Assembly: GCA_023430685.1 (NCBI GenBank)
Contig: JAEYZH010000013.1
Coordinates: 1 to 11,944 of the forward strand
DNA from: Pseudomonadota bacterium
Lineage (GTDB): Bacteria > Pseudomonadota > Gammaproteobacteria > Xanthomonadales > Rhodanobacteraceae
Length of the DNA: 11,944 nucleotides
Direction of reading: 5' to 3'
The notes beneath the pieces are model-generated. The model had not been told where the DNA came from. It searched no databases and saw only the letters and a list, made by a program, of their open reading frames with translations. Shown here in pieces: positions 1 to 6,230 of this stretch (the first letter of the stretch is position 1; each line of letters begins with the position of its first letter). The position numbers and the translations under genes are program-made.

Positions 1-469
1 GGTCATCGATTGCCATACGCGCCAGTTGCTCGGCTGGCATCTGGCCCGGACCGGTAAGGCGACGACGGCGGGCGCAGCGCTCGAGCAAGCGCTGATCAGC
101 CGCTACGGCTGCCTGGGCCGCGTGCACGCGCCTTCCTGCTGCGCTCGGACAATGGCTTAGTGTTCACCAGTCGGCACTACACGCGCCTGGTGCGCAGCTA
201 TGGCTTGAACCAGGAGTTCATCACGCCGCACTGCCCGCAGCAGAACGGCTTGGTCGAGCGCGTGATCCGGACGTTGAAGGAGCAGTGCGTACACCGTCAT
301 CGCTTCGAAAGCCAGCAGCACGCGATGCGCGTGATCGGCGACTGGATCCAGTTCTACAACAGCCGGCGCCCGCATCAGGCGCTCGGCATGCAGACCCCGG
401 ACGAGGCGTACCGTGTCGCGACCGGGAAATTAGCAGCCTGACCTGAGCAGAAACCGCTGGGTCATTACA
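1..469 (+). mobile_element. IS-A: right-hand part of an IS3-family insertion sequence
   Basis: This is the 3' part of an IS3-family element whose left end lies outside the window. It holds the C-terminal half of a DDE transposase and then a short non-coding tail ending in GGGTCATTACA (459-469). Read from the other strand the tail starts TGTAATGACCC, which fits the TG...CA termini of IS3-family elements. The right boundary at 469 is inferred from that terminus and from the fact that coding sequence of a different IS3-type transposase starts immediately afterwards. The matching left repeat is not visible, so the exact end could be off by a few bases. Confidence 0.7.
2..441 (+). pseudogene. IS3-family transposase (orfB/integrase core), frameshifted, 5' end outside window
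   Basis: This encodes the catalytic part of an IS3-family transposase, which carries out strand transfer during element movement. Frame 2 reads VIDCHTRQLLGWH...YGCLGRVHAP up to about 131 and then runs into a stop at 157-159. The homologous reading continues in frame 1 as FLLRSDNGLVFTSRHY...NGLVERVIRTLKE...FYNSRRPHQALGMQTPDEAYR to the TGA at 439-441. A single missing C in the CC run at 131-132 would restore one frame. The DDE residues are visible: D in VIDCHTR, D in RSDNG, and E in NGLVER exactly 35 residues after the second D. The apparent ATG at 160 lies inside the catalytic core and is not a natural start. The group resembles IS2-like members, judged from memory of the family. The copy is probably inactive unless the missing base is a sequencing error. 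Confidence 0.82.
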
Positions 470-958
470 AGCCGATCAAGGTGTCTGACGGTAGTCGACG
501 ACTGCACCAAGGAATCGGTCGAGATCGCAGTAGCGCGGCGGATCAACGGACAGGGCGTCGCAGACCTGCTCGACGCCGCGTGCCGATTCCGCGGCTATCC
601 CTCCACCATCCGCACCGATCAGGGGCCGGAGTTCACCGGTCGCGCGCTCGACCAATGGGCGCATGCCAACGGCGTCAAGCTGATGCTGATCCAGCCTGGC
701 AAGCCGACGCAGAACGCCTACATCGAAAGCTTCAACGGGCGGTTCCGCGACGAATGCCTCAACGAGCACTGGTTCGTCACGCTCGAGCAGGCCAAGGCAC
801 AGATCGCCGAATGGCGTCGCGACTACAACGAGGTTCGACCACACAGCTCGCTGCAGGGCCGCACACCTGCCGAGTTCGCAGCAACCATTCGAGCGGATGG
901 AACCATTGCAACCAAACCCGCGAGCGATAAGCTTGCAACCCAGGACTCTACGAAGTAG
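470..958 (+). pseudogene. IS3-family transposase (IS407-like), N-terminally truncated
   Basis: This is the catalytic half of an IS3-family DDE transposase. Frame 2 reads CLTVVDDCTKESVEIAV...GYPSTIRTDQGPEFTGRALDQW...QPGKPTQNAYIESFNGRFRDECLNEHWF...YNEVRPHSSLQGRTPAEF and stops at 956-958. All three catalytic positions are present: D in VVDD, D in RTDQG, and E in YIESFNG exactly 35 residues after the second D. The N-terminal part, including the upstream orfA and the helix-turn-helix, is missing because IS-A abuts at 470. Just inside the junction, reading 472-480 one frame over gives PIK before CLTVVDD, as family members usually have, so there may be one extra G at 480-481. ATG 683 is internal and not a true start. 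Without its 5' end the gene should be dead. Confidence 0.82.
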
Positions 959-986
959 TCGGTGGCCCTAGAAATGGGGCAGGTCA
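470..986 (+). mobile_element. IS-B: 5'-truncated second IS3-family insertion sequence
   Basis: The right-hand part of a second IS3-family element, of a different group from the first, starts directly after the proposed end of IS-A. It contains the catalytic half of a transposase and then a 28-base tail ending in GGGGCAGGTCA (976-986). Read from the other strand this tail is TGACCTGCCCC, a typical IS3-family inverted-repeat terminus. At 987 the sequence switches to the minus-strand Rhs-type gene, so 986/987 is taken as the element edge. Its left part is either displaced to the far side of IS-A, outside the window, or deleted. Confidence 0.72.
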
Positions 987-2654
987 GTACCGCCCCCATC
1001 GGTAACCGTATCAACATTTCCGTCCGACGAGCGGTAAGTTGTCTTCGTTTCAGTCAGTACAACACTGCAGTTCTGCGTCGCGCAACGCTTGCGTCCGCGT
1101 TCCTTGATAACCCCATTTACGAGAACAAGATCTCTTTGTTCAAACCTATTCAATGCAAACGTCATACGCGAGAAGCCATTCGCGTGGTTCGATCCACTGG
1201 GGTAATACGTCATCTGCAGCCTATTCGCATACGACGAACCGTGCCACTCATCCTGCACTTTGTTGTGCGAATACTTGTACGTCGCATACCTGACGCCATC
1301 GCTTCCGACAATTCCCGTAAGCAGTTGTGCGCCGCCGAAATGGTTCGCGTTATACGCTGGCTCGTTGTAGAGATAGCTTTCGACTACCGTCACACCATCC
1401 GGCGCTGGCCGGGCGACACTGGAAAGTCGGGGATAGAGACGCGAAGACGAACTGTAGTCGTACTCATACTGATCGCCGCCTGGACCCACCACGCGTACCA
1501 GCCTCGCAAGCTCGTCATAGAAGAACGTGAGCCGTCTACCTGTTGAATGCTCAACTTCTGTGAGCAAGCCGTCAATCGGTGCGACTGCAGGATCGGTCGC
1601 GCTGTCGCTATATGCAAACTCCAAGGAAGCACCGGTCGCCAAAGACCATGTCGAAAGCCGCCCATCCTCGTCAAACACCTCGACAGAATTGTCGGGCGCG
1701 AGATATCGCCATCCGACGTGTGCACCGTTGTTGGTAAGTTCTTCAAGCCTACCCAACTTGTCGCTCCGGCCCTTCCAAACCCCGTCAACCAGTTGGAAAT
1801 GCGCATAGTCGCCATCGGGGCTCGAGACCGTCACCATCTCTGGAACACCGGTGGCTACGGGCTCACGCATGACGCTGCGTTGATACGTATGGCGCCAGTG
1901 CTCGCCAAGAACCACGGGCTCGACGCCGACATCCGCAAGCGACACTCCATGACTGGCCGGCGCATAGAATCCGGAGCTTGAATAGTAGCGCGTGAAGCCG
2001 AGCAATCCGTCCTGCAACGGCGCAATGTCCTGCACGACGTGGTACTTGACGCCGTTTACGCAATCAACCGGGTTCCCAGCTGGACAGACTTCCGACTTCC
2101 TCGTCTTGCATGGCGTGCTTGTGGAGTACCACCACGATCCAGGCGGGCAATCGGCGCTTCTGACGCAACCACCGATGGCACCGTGAAAGTGGTTCGGAAT
2201 CTCGGCGCTTCCACAGAATTCATCGGTGTGACGGACGCATGACCCATTTGCATTCAGGCTGTAGGTCGTCGGTACGTATGAGTGACCTAACCAGACGAGC
2301 TGTCCATAGTTGTAGACTTCATGGTTGGGGTTCGTCCACGGCGGATCTGGGCATGTTGGACCGTATTCTGAAGGCTGGCACGAGTTGAAGATGTCATCGT
2401 ACTTGGGCCATCGCAAAGCGGATGGGCTCATCTTCCGTGCGGCAATGCTGCCAATTCTCCCCACGACCGCATGGGCTTCCGTCCTGCGTGATGAAGGTGC
2501 CCGTGCACTCCCATTCCGACAGGAGCGGCTTGACGCATTCGGCGTCTCCGCCCTCGACATGGCACGTCAATGCTTGCGCGCCGACGGATGCGCCATGGGA
2601 CGCCAGTACGAACATGATGAATGACGCGACGAGTATCTCAAGTGGTTTCGTCAT
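968..2654 (-). pseudogene. Rhs/YD-repeat exported protein (DUF6531 type), frameshifted and cut by an IS
   Basis: This is the N-terminal part of a large Rhs/YD-repeat protein, a family of exported shell-like proteins that often carry C-terminal toxins. The chosen start, ATG 2654-2652, gives a classical signal peptide (MTKPLEILVASFIMFVLASHGASVGAQ). A Cys-rich stretch of about 130 residues follows, then a DUF6531-like block (GNPVDCVNGVKYHVVQDIAP...GFTRYYSS, around 2077-1970). YD-type segments come next (RRLTFFYDELARLVRVV, GGDQYEYDYSS, RYATYKYSHN). The signal peptide and first three quarters of the Cys-rich part are in one frame up to about 2405, and the rest is in another. Deleting one base in the GGG run at 2405-2407 joins them as ...RFAMAKYDDIFNSC. 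The 3' end is cut by IS-B: the last codons and the stop (968-970) come from IS sequence. The repeat-rich core and any toxin domain are therefore absent. GC is clearly lower than in the genes from 3326 on. There is only a weak ribosome site (GGGAC) before the start. Confidence 0.85.
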
Positions 2655-2871
2655 TTTAGTCCCGGTCAGATCAGCTGGTCGCATCGAGCAGAGGCGCCGT
2701 AGCCGCCGGGTTCCTGCGTCATAAGTCGACGAAATCCCTGCGCCTAACCATGAGTTCCACTCGTTCATTACAACTATGCCTTATCCGCGCGTTGATCCTT
2801 GGACAAACGCATACTCAGCGAGCCTAATATTGCGCGGTTATAATCTTTGATTAACAGTTGCCTATCCAGGT

Positions 2872-2910
2872 TTGTACGAAATTTCGTACAACACAATGCG
2901 ATATCTCGCA
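2872..2910. promoter_or_regulatory. Two tandem dyad-symmetric operator-like sites
   Basis: Bases 2872-2891 form a perfect 20-bp palindrome, TTGTACGAAATTTCGTACAA. A second, related dyad follows at 2897-2910 (TGCGATATCTCGCA), with arms TGCGA/TCGCA. The two cores share the pattern TnCGAnATnTCGnA, and both right halves continue into CAA. Their centres are 22 bp apart, about two helical turns, so dimers would bind on the same face of the helix. This arrangement is typical of operators for dimeric helix-turn-helix repressors. The cognate protein is not visible in the window. The sites lie about 220 bp upstream of the rhs start on one side and 415 bp upstream of the csgG-like gene on the other. Confidence 0.55.
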
Positions 2911-2949
2911 CAATGGTAAGCGTCCGAGCGACGCATGGTCGAACCGGGT

Positions 2950-3008
2950 AGTCTGCGGGATCTGCAGACTGGGCGTCCAGCGAGAACGCCCTGTTCGTAT
3001 CGACGAAC
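2950..3008. other. Cluster of three consecutive stem-loops
   Basis: Three inverted repeats lie almost end to end. The first is AGTCTGC/GCAGACT (2950-2956 with 2964-2970, 7-nt loop). The second is GGGCGT/ACGCCC (2971-2976 with 2986-2991, 9-nt loop). The third is GTTCGT/ACGAAC (2993-2998 with 3003-3008, 4-nt loop). The first two are each exactly 21 nt and directly adjacent. No U-tract follows on either strand, so this is not a standard terminator. It could be a structured leader or small RNA, or a chance cluster; stems of 6-7 bp are individually unremarkable. Confidence 0.35.
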
Positions 3009-3313
3009 CCCCCAACTACTTCACATCTCAGTTTCGCCCTCGGCGACGCCGGCTGGTGCTCACGTCGTTCGATTACCTCAGCAGCTCACACTTCCCGATG
3101 CAATGCTCGCTGCTCAGAACAGCGGGGGGACGAGACCATCGACTCAGTCCCTCTGCAGCTGAACGCCTGGTCTTCCCGCGCCGCGTCGCTCGACCGGAAG
3201 TTGCGTCGAGAGACAGGTGATCCGGCTCGGCGCACGTGCGCCAGCGCTCGGCGGTACCCGCGTGATCGGTTCGGTCGCGTGCTTCCGTATTCATCGGATG
3301 ACACCGCTACTCC

Positions 3314-3318
3314 GAGGA
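3314..3318 (+). promoter_or_regulatory. Ribosome binding site of the csgG-like gene
   Basis: GAGGA lies 7 nt before the ATG at 3326 and supports that start over internal ones. Confidence 0.6.
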
Positions 3319-3325
3319 ACCGCAC

Positions 3326-4096
3326 ATGTTGCCAGGCCCCTGGCATGCCGAACGGCGTGACGGCTGGCGTCGCCTTCCAGCCGCTGCACTGGCGACCCTG
3401 CTTGCCATTGCAGCGCCAGCCCTGGCTGCCGGGAGTACCGACGCCAAACCCGTGCTCGGCGTGCTCAAGCTGCAGGACGAAACCGGCGCCTTGCCCTTCC
3501 AGGGCGGCATCGGGCGCGTGCTGACCAACATCCTGACCAACGAGCTCGCCGCGCGACCCCGGTTCACGGTGGTCGAGCGACGCCGGCTGCAGGCGATCCT
3601 CGAGGAACAGGAGCTCGGCGCCTCGGGCCGCCTGCGCCCCGGCGATGGCGCGCGCATCGGCGAACTCAGCGGCGCCGACTACCTCGTGATGGGCACGGTC
3701 ACCGCGTTCGAGGAAGGCGTGGAGAGGACCTCGAAGCGCGCGTTCCTCGGCGGCTTCGGCGGCGCGCGCAACACCAGCACGGCGTACCTCGCGCTCGACC
3801 TGCGCGTCGTCGACACGAGCACCGGCGAGATCGCCTACGCACGCACGATCGAAGGACGCACGACGAAGACCGCTTCGTCCGTCGAAGTCGGATTCGCGGG
3901 CGCCGGACTCGGCTACGAATCGATCAAGAGCGAAGCAACCGCGAAGGCGGTGCGCGCCGCGGTGATCGAAGTGATCGACTATCTCGAATGCGCGATGGTG
4001 CGCCGCGACGCCTGCCTTGCGGTGTATGCCGGCAAGGAGCAGCAGCGCGTCGAGCACACGCGAAGGGCGATCAGGCTCGACGGGAATACGCGATGA
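3326..4096 (+). CDS. CsgG-family exported protein
   Basis: This is a 256-residue protein of the CsgG/curli-assembly family. The founding member forms an outer-membrane export channel for curli, while many relatives are periplasmic or outer-membrane proteins of unknown role. Residues 1-35 look like a signal peptide: a basic start, the hydrophobic run LPAAALATLLAIAAPALA, then AG. There is no lipobox cysteine, unlike true CsgG. Family hallmarks are GVLKLQDETG (45-54), GIGRVLTNILTNELAARPRFTVVERRRLQAILEEQ (61-95), GADYLVMGTVTAFEE (116-130) and LALDLRVVDTSTGEIAYARTIEG (155-177). Start 3326 has a good ribosome site. The stop TGA overlaps the next start as ATGA (4093-4096), so the two genes are probably translationally coupled. 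No curli subunit (csgA/B) or csgE/F lies nearby, so curli export is not supported by context. Confidence 0.85.
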   Translation: MLPGPWHAERRDGWRRLPAAALATLLAIAAPALAAGSTDAKPVLGVLKLQDETGALPFQGGIGRVLTNILTNELAARPRFTVVERRRLQAILEEQELGASGRLRPGDGARIGELSGADYLVMGTVTAFEEGVERTSKRAFLGGFGGARNTSTAYLALDLRVVDTSTGEIAYARTIEGRTTKTASSVEVGFAGAGLGYESIKSEATAKAVRAAVIEVIDYLECAMVRRDACLAVYAGKEQQRVEHTRRAIRLDGNTR

Positions 4097-5118
4097 ACAG
4101 GCGAATGATCCGGATCATGTTCGCAGCAACGACCGCGGCCGGTTGCGGCGCCGCGCAGTCCGCGACCGTGCTCGAGTACCGGCACGAGGGAGAATGTGCA
4201 ACCGAGTTCGAGCGCATGGCGATCGACGGACTGCACCTTCGCATCGACATGCGCGTCGATGGCGTCGAGATGACCTCGCTGGTCGACGACGAGGAGCAGC
4301 TGATGCACCAGGTCATGCACGACTCGCGCAGCTACATGACGATGGAATCGGACGACGACGCGGTCGACTTCAACAGCGACGTCGCGCGGAGCACGCTGCT
4401 GCATGCGCGCAACGAGGCCTACAAGGTCACCGGTCTCGACAATGACGCGCTGATCGAGCAGGCGCGCGCGGCGCAGGTCGCGGCCTGCCCCGAGATGGCG
4501 CAGCTCGGATTCGGCGATCCCGATTATCCCGAGGCGGCGGCGCGCTGCGCGGAACGGATGGCCGGCGACGCCGCCGCGCGCGCCCCGGCGGATCGAGCGA
4601 GTGCGATCGCGCGCGCGCAGCCGCGGGCTCGCGCCGCACGCGCGGCCGCGTCCTCGCCGTCCGCGCCGAAGGCCGCATGGTCCACGACCCGGCTCGAGCG
4701 CGATGCGGCTGCGACGCAGGTCGACGGGCGCGCCTGCACGACCGAGCGCATCCTGCGCGGCACGACGGTGTTGCGCGAGGACTGCATGGCGCCGATCGAG
4801 GCGCTCGCGCTGGAGCCACGCGCGCAGCGGCGACTCGCGCGCATGGCCAAGGTCGGTTCGGGCCTCGCTGCGGGGGTCGTCGAATTGCACCCCGAACTGC
4901 AGCAGCAGGAACGCGATGGTCCGCCCGCGATCAGCCTGCGCCGCGTCTGCCATCGAGACGGGCGCGTGACGGGAACATCGACGCTGTCGCTCCGCGAGGG
5001 CGTCGCGATCGATCGCGCACAGTTCGAACTGCCAGCGGGCTACGAGCCGCTGCAGGTCGGCGCTCCGGTGATGGAATCGCCCGACGAAGCACTCGAGTTG
5101 CTCGAGAGCATGCGTTGA
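4093..5118 (+). CDS. Exported protein of unknown function (possibly DUF4412-like), coupled to csgG-like gene
   Basis: This is a 341-residue protein I do not firmly recognise. The start at 4093 overlaps the csgG-like stop by ATGA, and an open frame further upstream would overlap that gene more deeply. The N-terminus MNRRMIRIMFAATTAAGCGAAQSA looks like a short signal peptide. Cleavage could follow QSA, or Cys18 (AAGC) could be a lipoprotein cysteine. Residues 25-90 (VLEYRHEGEC...LRIDMRVDGVEMTSLVDDEEQLMHQVMHDSRSYMTME) have the look of DUF4412-type periplasmic proteins, as does the end of the protein (ISLRRVCHRDG...AQFELPAGYEPLQV); this is a resemblance only. Between them is an Ala/Arg-rich low-complexity linker (about 160-215). 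Several Cys residues are spread through the protein. It probably works with the preceding CsgG-like protein in the envelope. Confidence 0.75.
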   Translation: MNRRMIRIMFAATTAAGCGAAQSATVLEYRHEGECATEFERMAIDGLHLRIDMRVDGVEMTSLVDDEEQLMHQVMHDSRSYMTMESDDDAVDFNSDVARSTLLHARNEAYKVTGLDNDALIEQARAAQVAACPEMAQLGFGDPDYPEAAARCAERMAGDAAARAPADRASAIARAQPRARAARAAASSPSAPKAAWSTTRLERDAAATQVDGRACTTERILRGTTVLREDCMAPIEALALEPRAQRRLARMAKVGSGLAAGVVELHPELQQQERDGPPAISLRRVCHRDGRVTGTSTLSLREGVAIDRAQFELPAGYEPLQVGAPVMESPDEALELLESMR

Positions 5119-5136
5119 TGCGGTCCCGCGCGAAGA

Positions 5137-5222
5137 GCGCCGGCCGGCCTGCGGCCGTCCAGCCTGCACGGCGAAGATGCGAAGAGGTCGGGTAGGCTGG
5201 ACGCGCGCAGCGCGGCCGGCGC
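5137..5222. terminator. Long interrupted inverted repeat between convergent genes
   Basis: The space between the convergent unknown gene and copB is almost filled by one inverted repeat. GCGCCGGCC (5137-5145) pairs with GGCCGGCGC (5214-5222). CTGCG (5149-5153) pairs with CGCAG (5206-5210). GTCCAGCCT (5157-5165) pairs with AGGCTGGAC (5194-5202). The three blocks are separated by 3-nt mostly mismatched steps on both sides, and the loop is 28 nt. The symmetry would give the same hairpin in transcripts from either side, which suits a bidirectional terminator or mRNA 3'-end protector. There is no T-tract, so intrinsic termination is not certain, and a REP-like repeat family is an alternative. Confidence 0.55.
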
Positions 5223-5237
5223 CGTCGGCGCGAACCA

Positions 5238-6230
5238 CTAGAACCAGAGGCGCACGCCGGCAACCCACTCGAGGTCGGATGCGTCTTCGCCATGCGCACG
5301 CGCGTAAGCGGCGGTATCGCCGAAGCGGCGCGACTGCTGCAGGCCGATGTAAGGCGCGAACTCGCGTCGGATCTCGTAGCGCAGGCGCAACCCGATCGAT
5401 GCGTCGGACAGGCCCCGGCCCGTGCCGGTTTCGGGATCGTCCTTGCCGTAGGCGTTCAATTCCACGCGCGGCTGCAGCACCAGGCGCTGCGTCAGCAGCA
5501 GCTCGTAATCGGCCTCGACGCGCAGCGCACTGCGTCCCCGCGTGCCGAGATAGGCGGTCGCCGACACGTCGAACCAGTACGGCGCGAGGCCCTGCACGCC
5601 CAACGCGGCCCAGGTCCGATCGGGACCGCGACCGAAGTCCCGGCGCAGGCCGACGCGACTGTCCCAGAACGGTGCGATCGCGTGTCCCCACAGCAGTTCG
5701 ACATCGGCATGCTCGAAGCCGCCCTCGACATGCTCGCCCTCGCTGCGCACCACGAGGCGGTCCGCATCGCCGCCGTGCGAAGCCTGCAGGCTCCACGCGG
5801 TGGCGCCCCCTTCGACACGCTCGAGTCGATCGATCGAGAACAGGCCGAACGGCGCGCGGTCGTCCATGCCCATGACCTCGACCATCTCGTCGTAGGCCAT
5901 GTCGCCCATTACGTGCGCAGGCGGTGGCGGAGGCACATGCGCGGGTGCGGGCCGCTCTTGGGCGCGCGAATCGGGCGTCGACGAGGCCGGCGCGTGATCA
6001 GGCGCGTGCTCGTGCGCCTGCCCCGCAGGCTCGTGCGCCTTCGCCTGCGCATGTGCGTGGGCGCCCCGTTGCGCGTGCGGGTCTCGTTGGCCATGCCCGT
6101 CCGACTGCGCATGTTCGTGCGCATTCGCAGTCGCCTCCTGCGCGTGTTCGTGCGCGTGCTCCTGCGCCTGCGTGGCCGCCGCGACCAAGGCGAACGCGAA
6201 CGCTGCGCGTGCTGCGGTTGCGCCGTTCAT
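5238..6230 (-). CDS. copB: Copper resistance protein B, outer-membrane
   Basis: This is a 330-residue CopB-family protein, last gene of a copLAB operon, thought to sit in the outer membrane and bind or sequester copper. Residues 1-23 are a signal peptide (AAFAFALVAAATQAQ). Residues 25-79 are a His-rich segment with repeated HAHEHA/AHEHA motifs and 13 His. A Pro-rich hinge (94-106) and a short Met-containing stretch (HVMGDMAYDEMVEVMGM, 106-122) follow. The CopB domain starts around APFGLFSIDRLERVEGG and runs to the end, with alternating beta-barrel-like strands (FWDSRVGLRRDFGRGPDRTWAALGVQGLAPYWFDVSATAYLG, VEADYELLLTQRLVLQPRVELNAYG). The C-terminal residue is F, as usual for outer-membrane barrels. 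The ATG overlaps the copA stop (ATGA). The His-Ala repeat replaces the Met-rich repeats found in many relatives. Confidence 0.94.
   Translation of the reverse strand: MNGATAARAAFAFALVAAATQAQEHAHEHAQEATANAHEHAQSDGHGQRDPHAQRGAHAHAQAKAHEPAGQAHEHAPDHAPASSTPDSRAQERPAPAHVPPPPPAHVMGDMAYDEMVEVMGMDDRAPFGLFSIDRLERVEGGATAWSLQASHGGDADRLVVRSEGEHVEGGFEHADVELLWGHAIAPFWDSRVGLRRDFGRGPDRTWAALGVQGLAPYWFDVSATAYLGTRGRSALRVEADYELLLTQRLVLQPRVELNAYGKDDPETGTGRGLSDASIGLRLRYEIRREFAPYIGLQQSRRFGDTAAYARAHGEDASDLEWVAGVRLWF

Larger units (their letters stand above)
2655..3325. other. Intergenic stretch without a convincing gene (divergent rhs / csgG-like)
   Basis: This stretch lies between the divergent rhs remnant and the csgG-like gene. 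Open frames here (for example the plus-strand frame at 2858-3220) show no family motif, no good ribosome site and an amino-acid composition typical of chance translation, so none is called. The left half is relatively AT-rich, and composition rises to the host level by about 3200. It holds an isolated TATAAT on the plus strand (2839-2844) without a good -35 box. It also holds a pair of dyad-symmetric operator-like sites (2872-2910) and a cluster of stem-loops (2950-3008). It may be the remains of a lost regulator gene and its control region. Confidence 0.6.

Noticed and set aside
962..1546. Plus-strand frame of 194 codons opposite the rhs remnant
   Set aside because: The opposite strand has coherent YD-repeat sequence. 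This frame begins inside the IS terminus and has no recognisable features.
2941..2953. GGTCGAACC-like string reminiscent of a tRNA T-arm (attachment-site idea)
   Set aside because: No acceptor, anticodon or D-arm can be built around it, so a tRNA or tRNA fragment is not supported.
2858..3220. 120-codon plus-strand frame in the intergenic stretch
   Set aside because: No ribosome site and no family resemblance are seen. It runs through the palindromes and stem-loops, with chance-like composition.
3086..4057. 323-codon minus-strand frame opposite the csgG-like gene
   Set aside because: The plus strand carries recognisable CsgG motifs, a signal peptide and a ribosome site. The minus frame has none of these.
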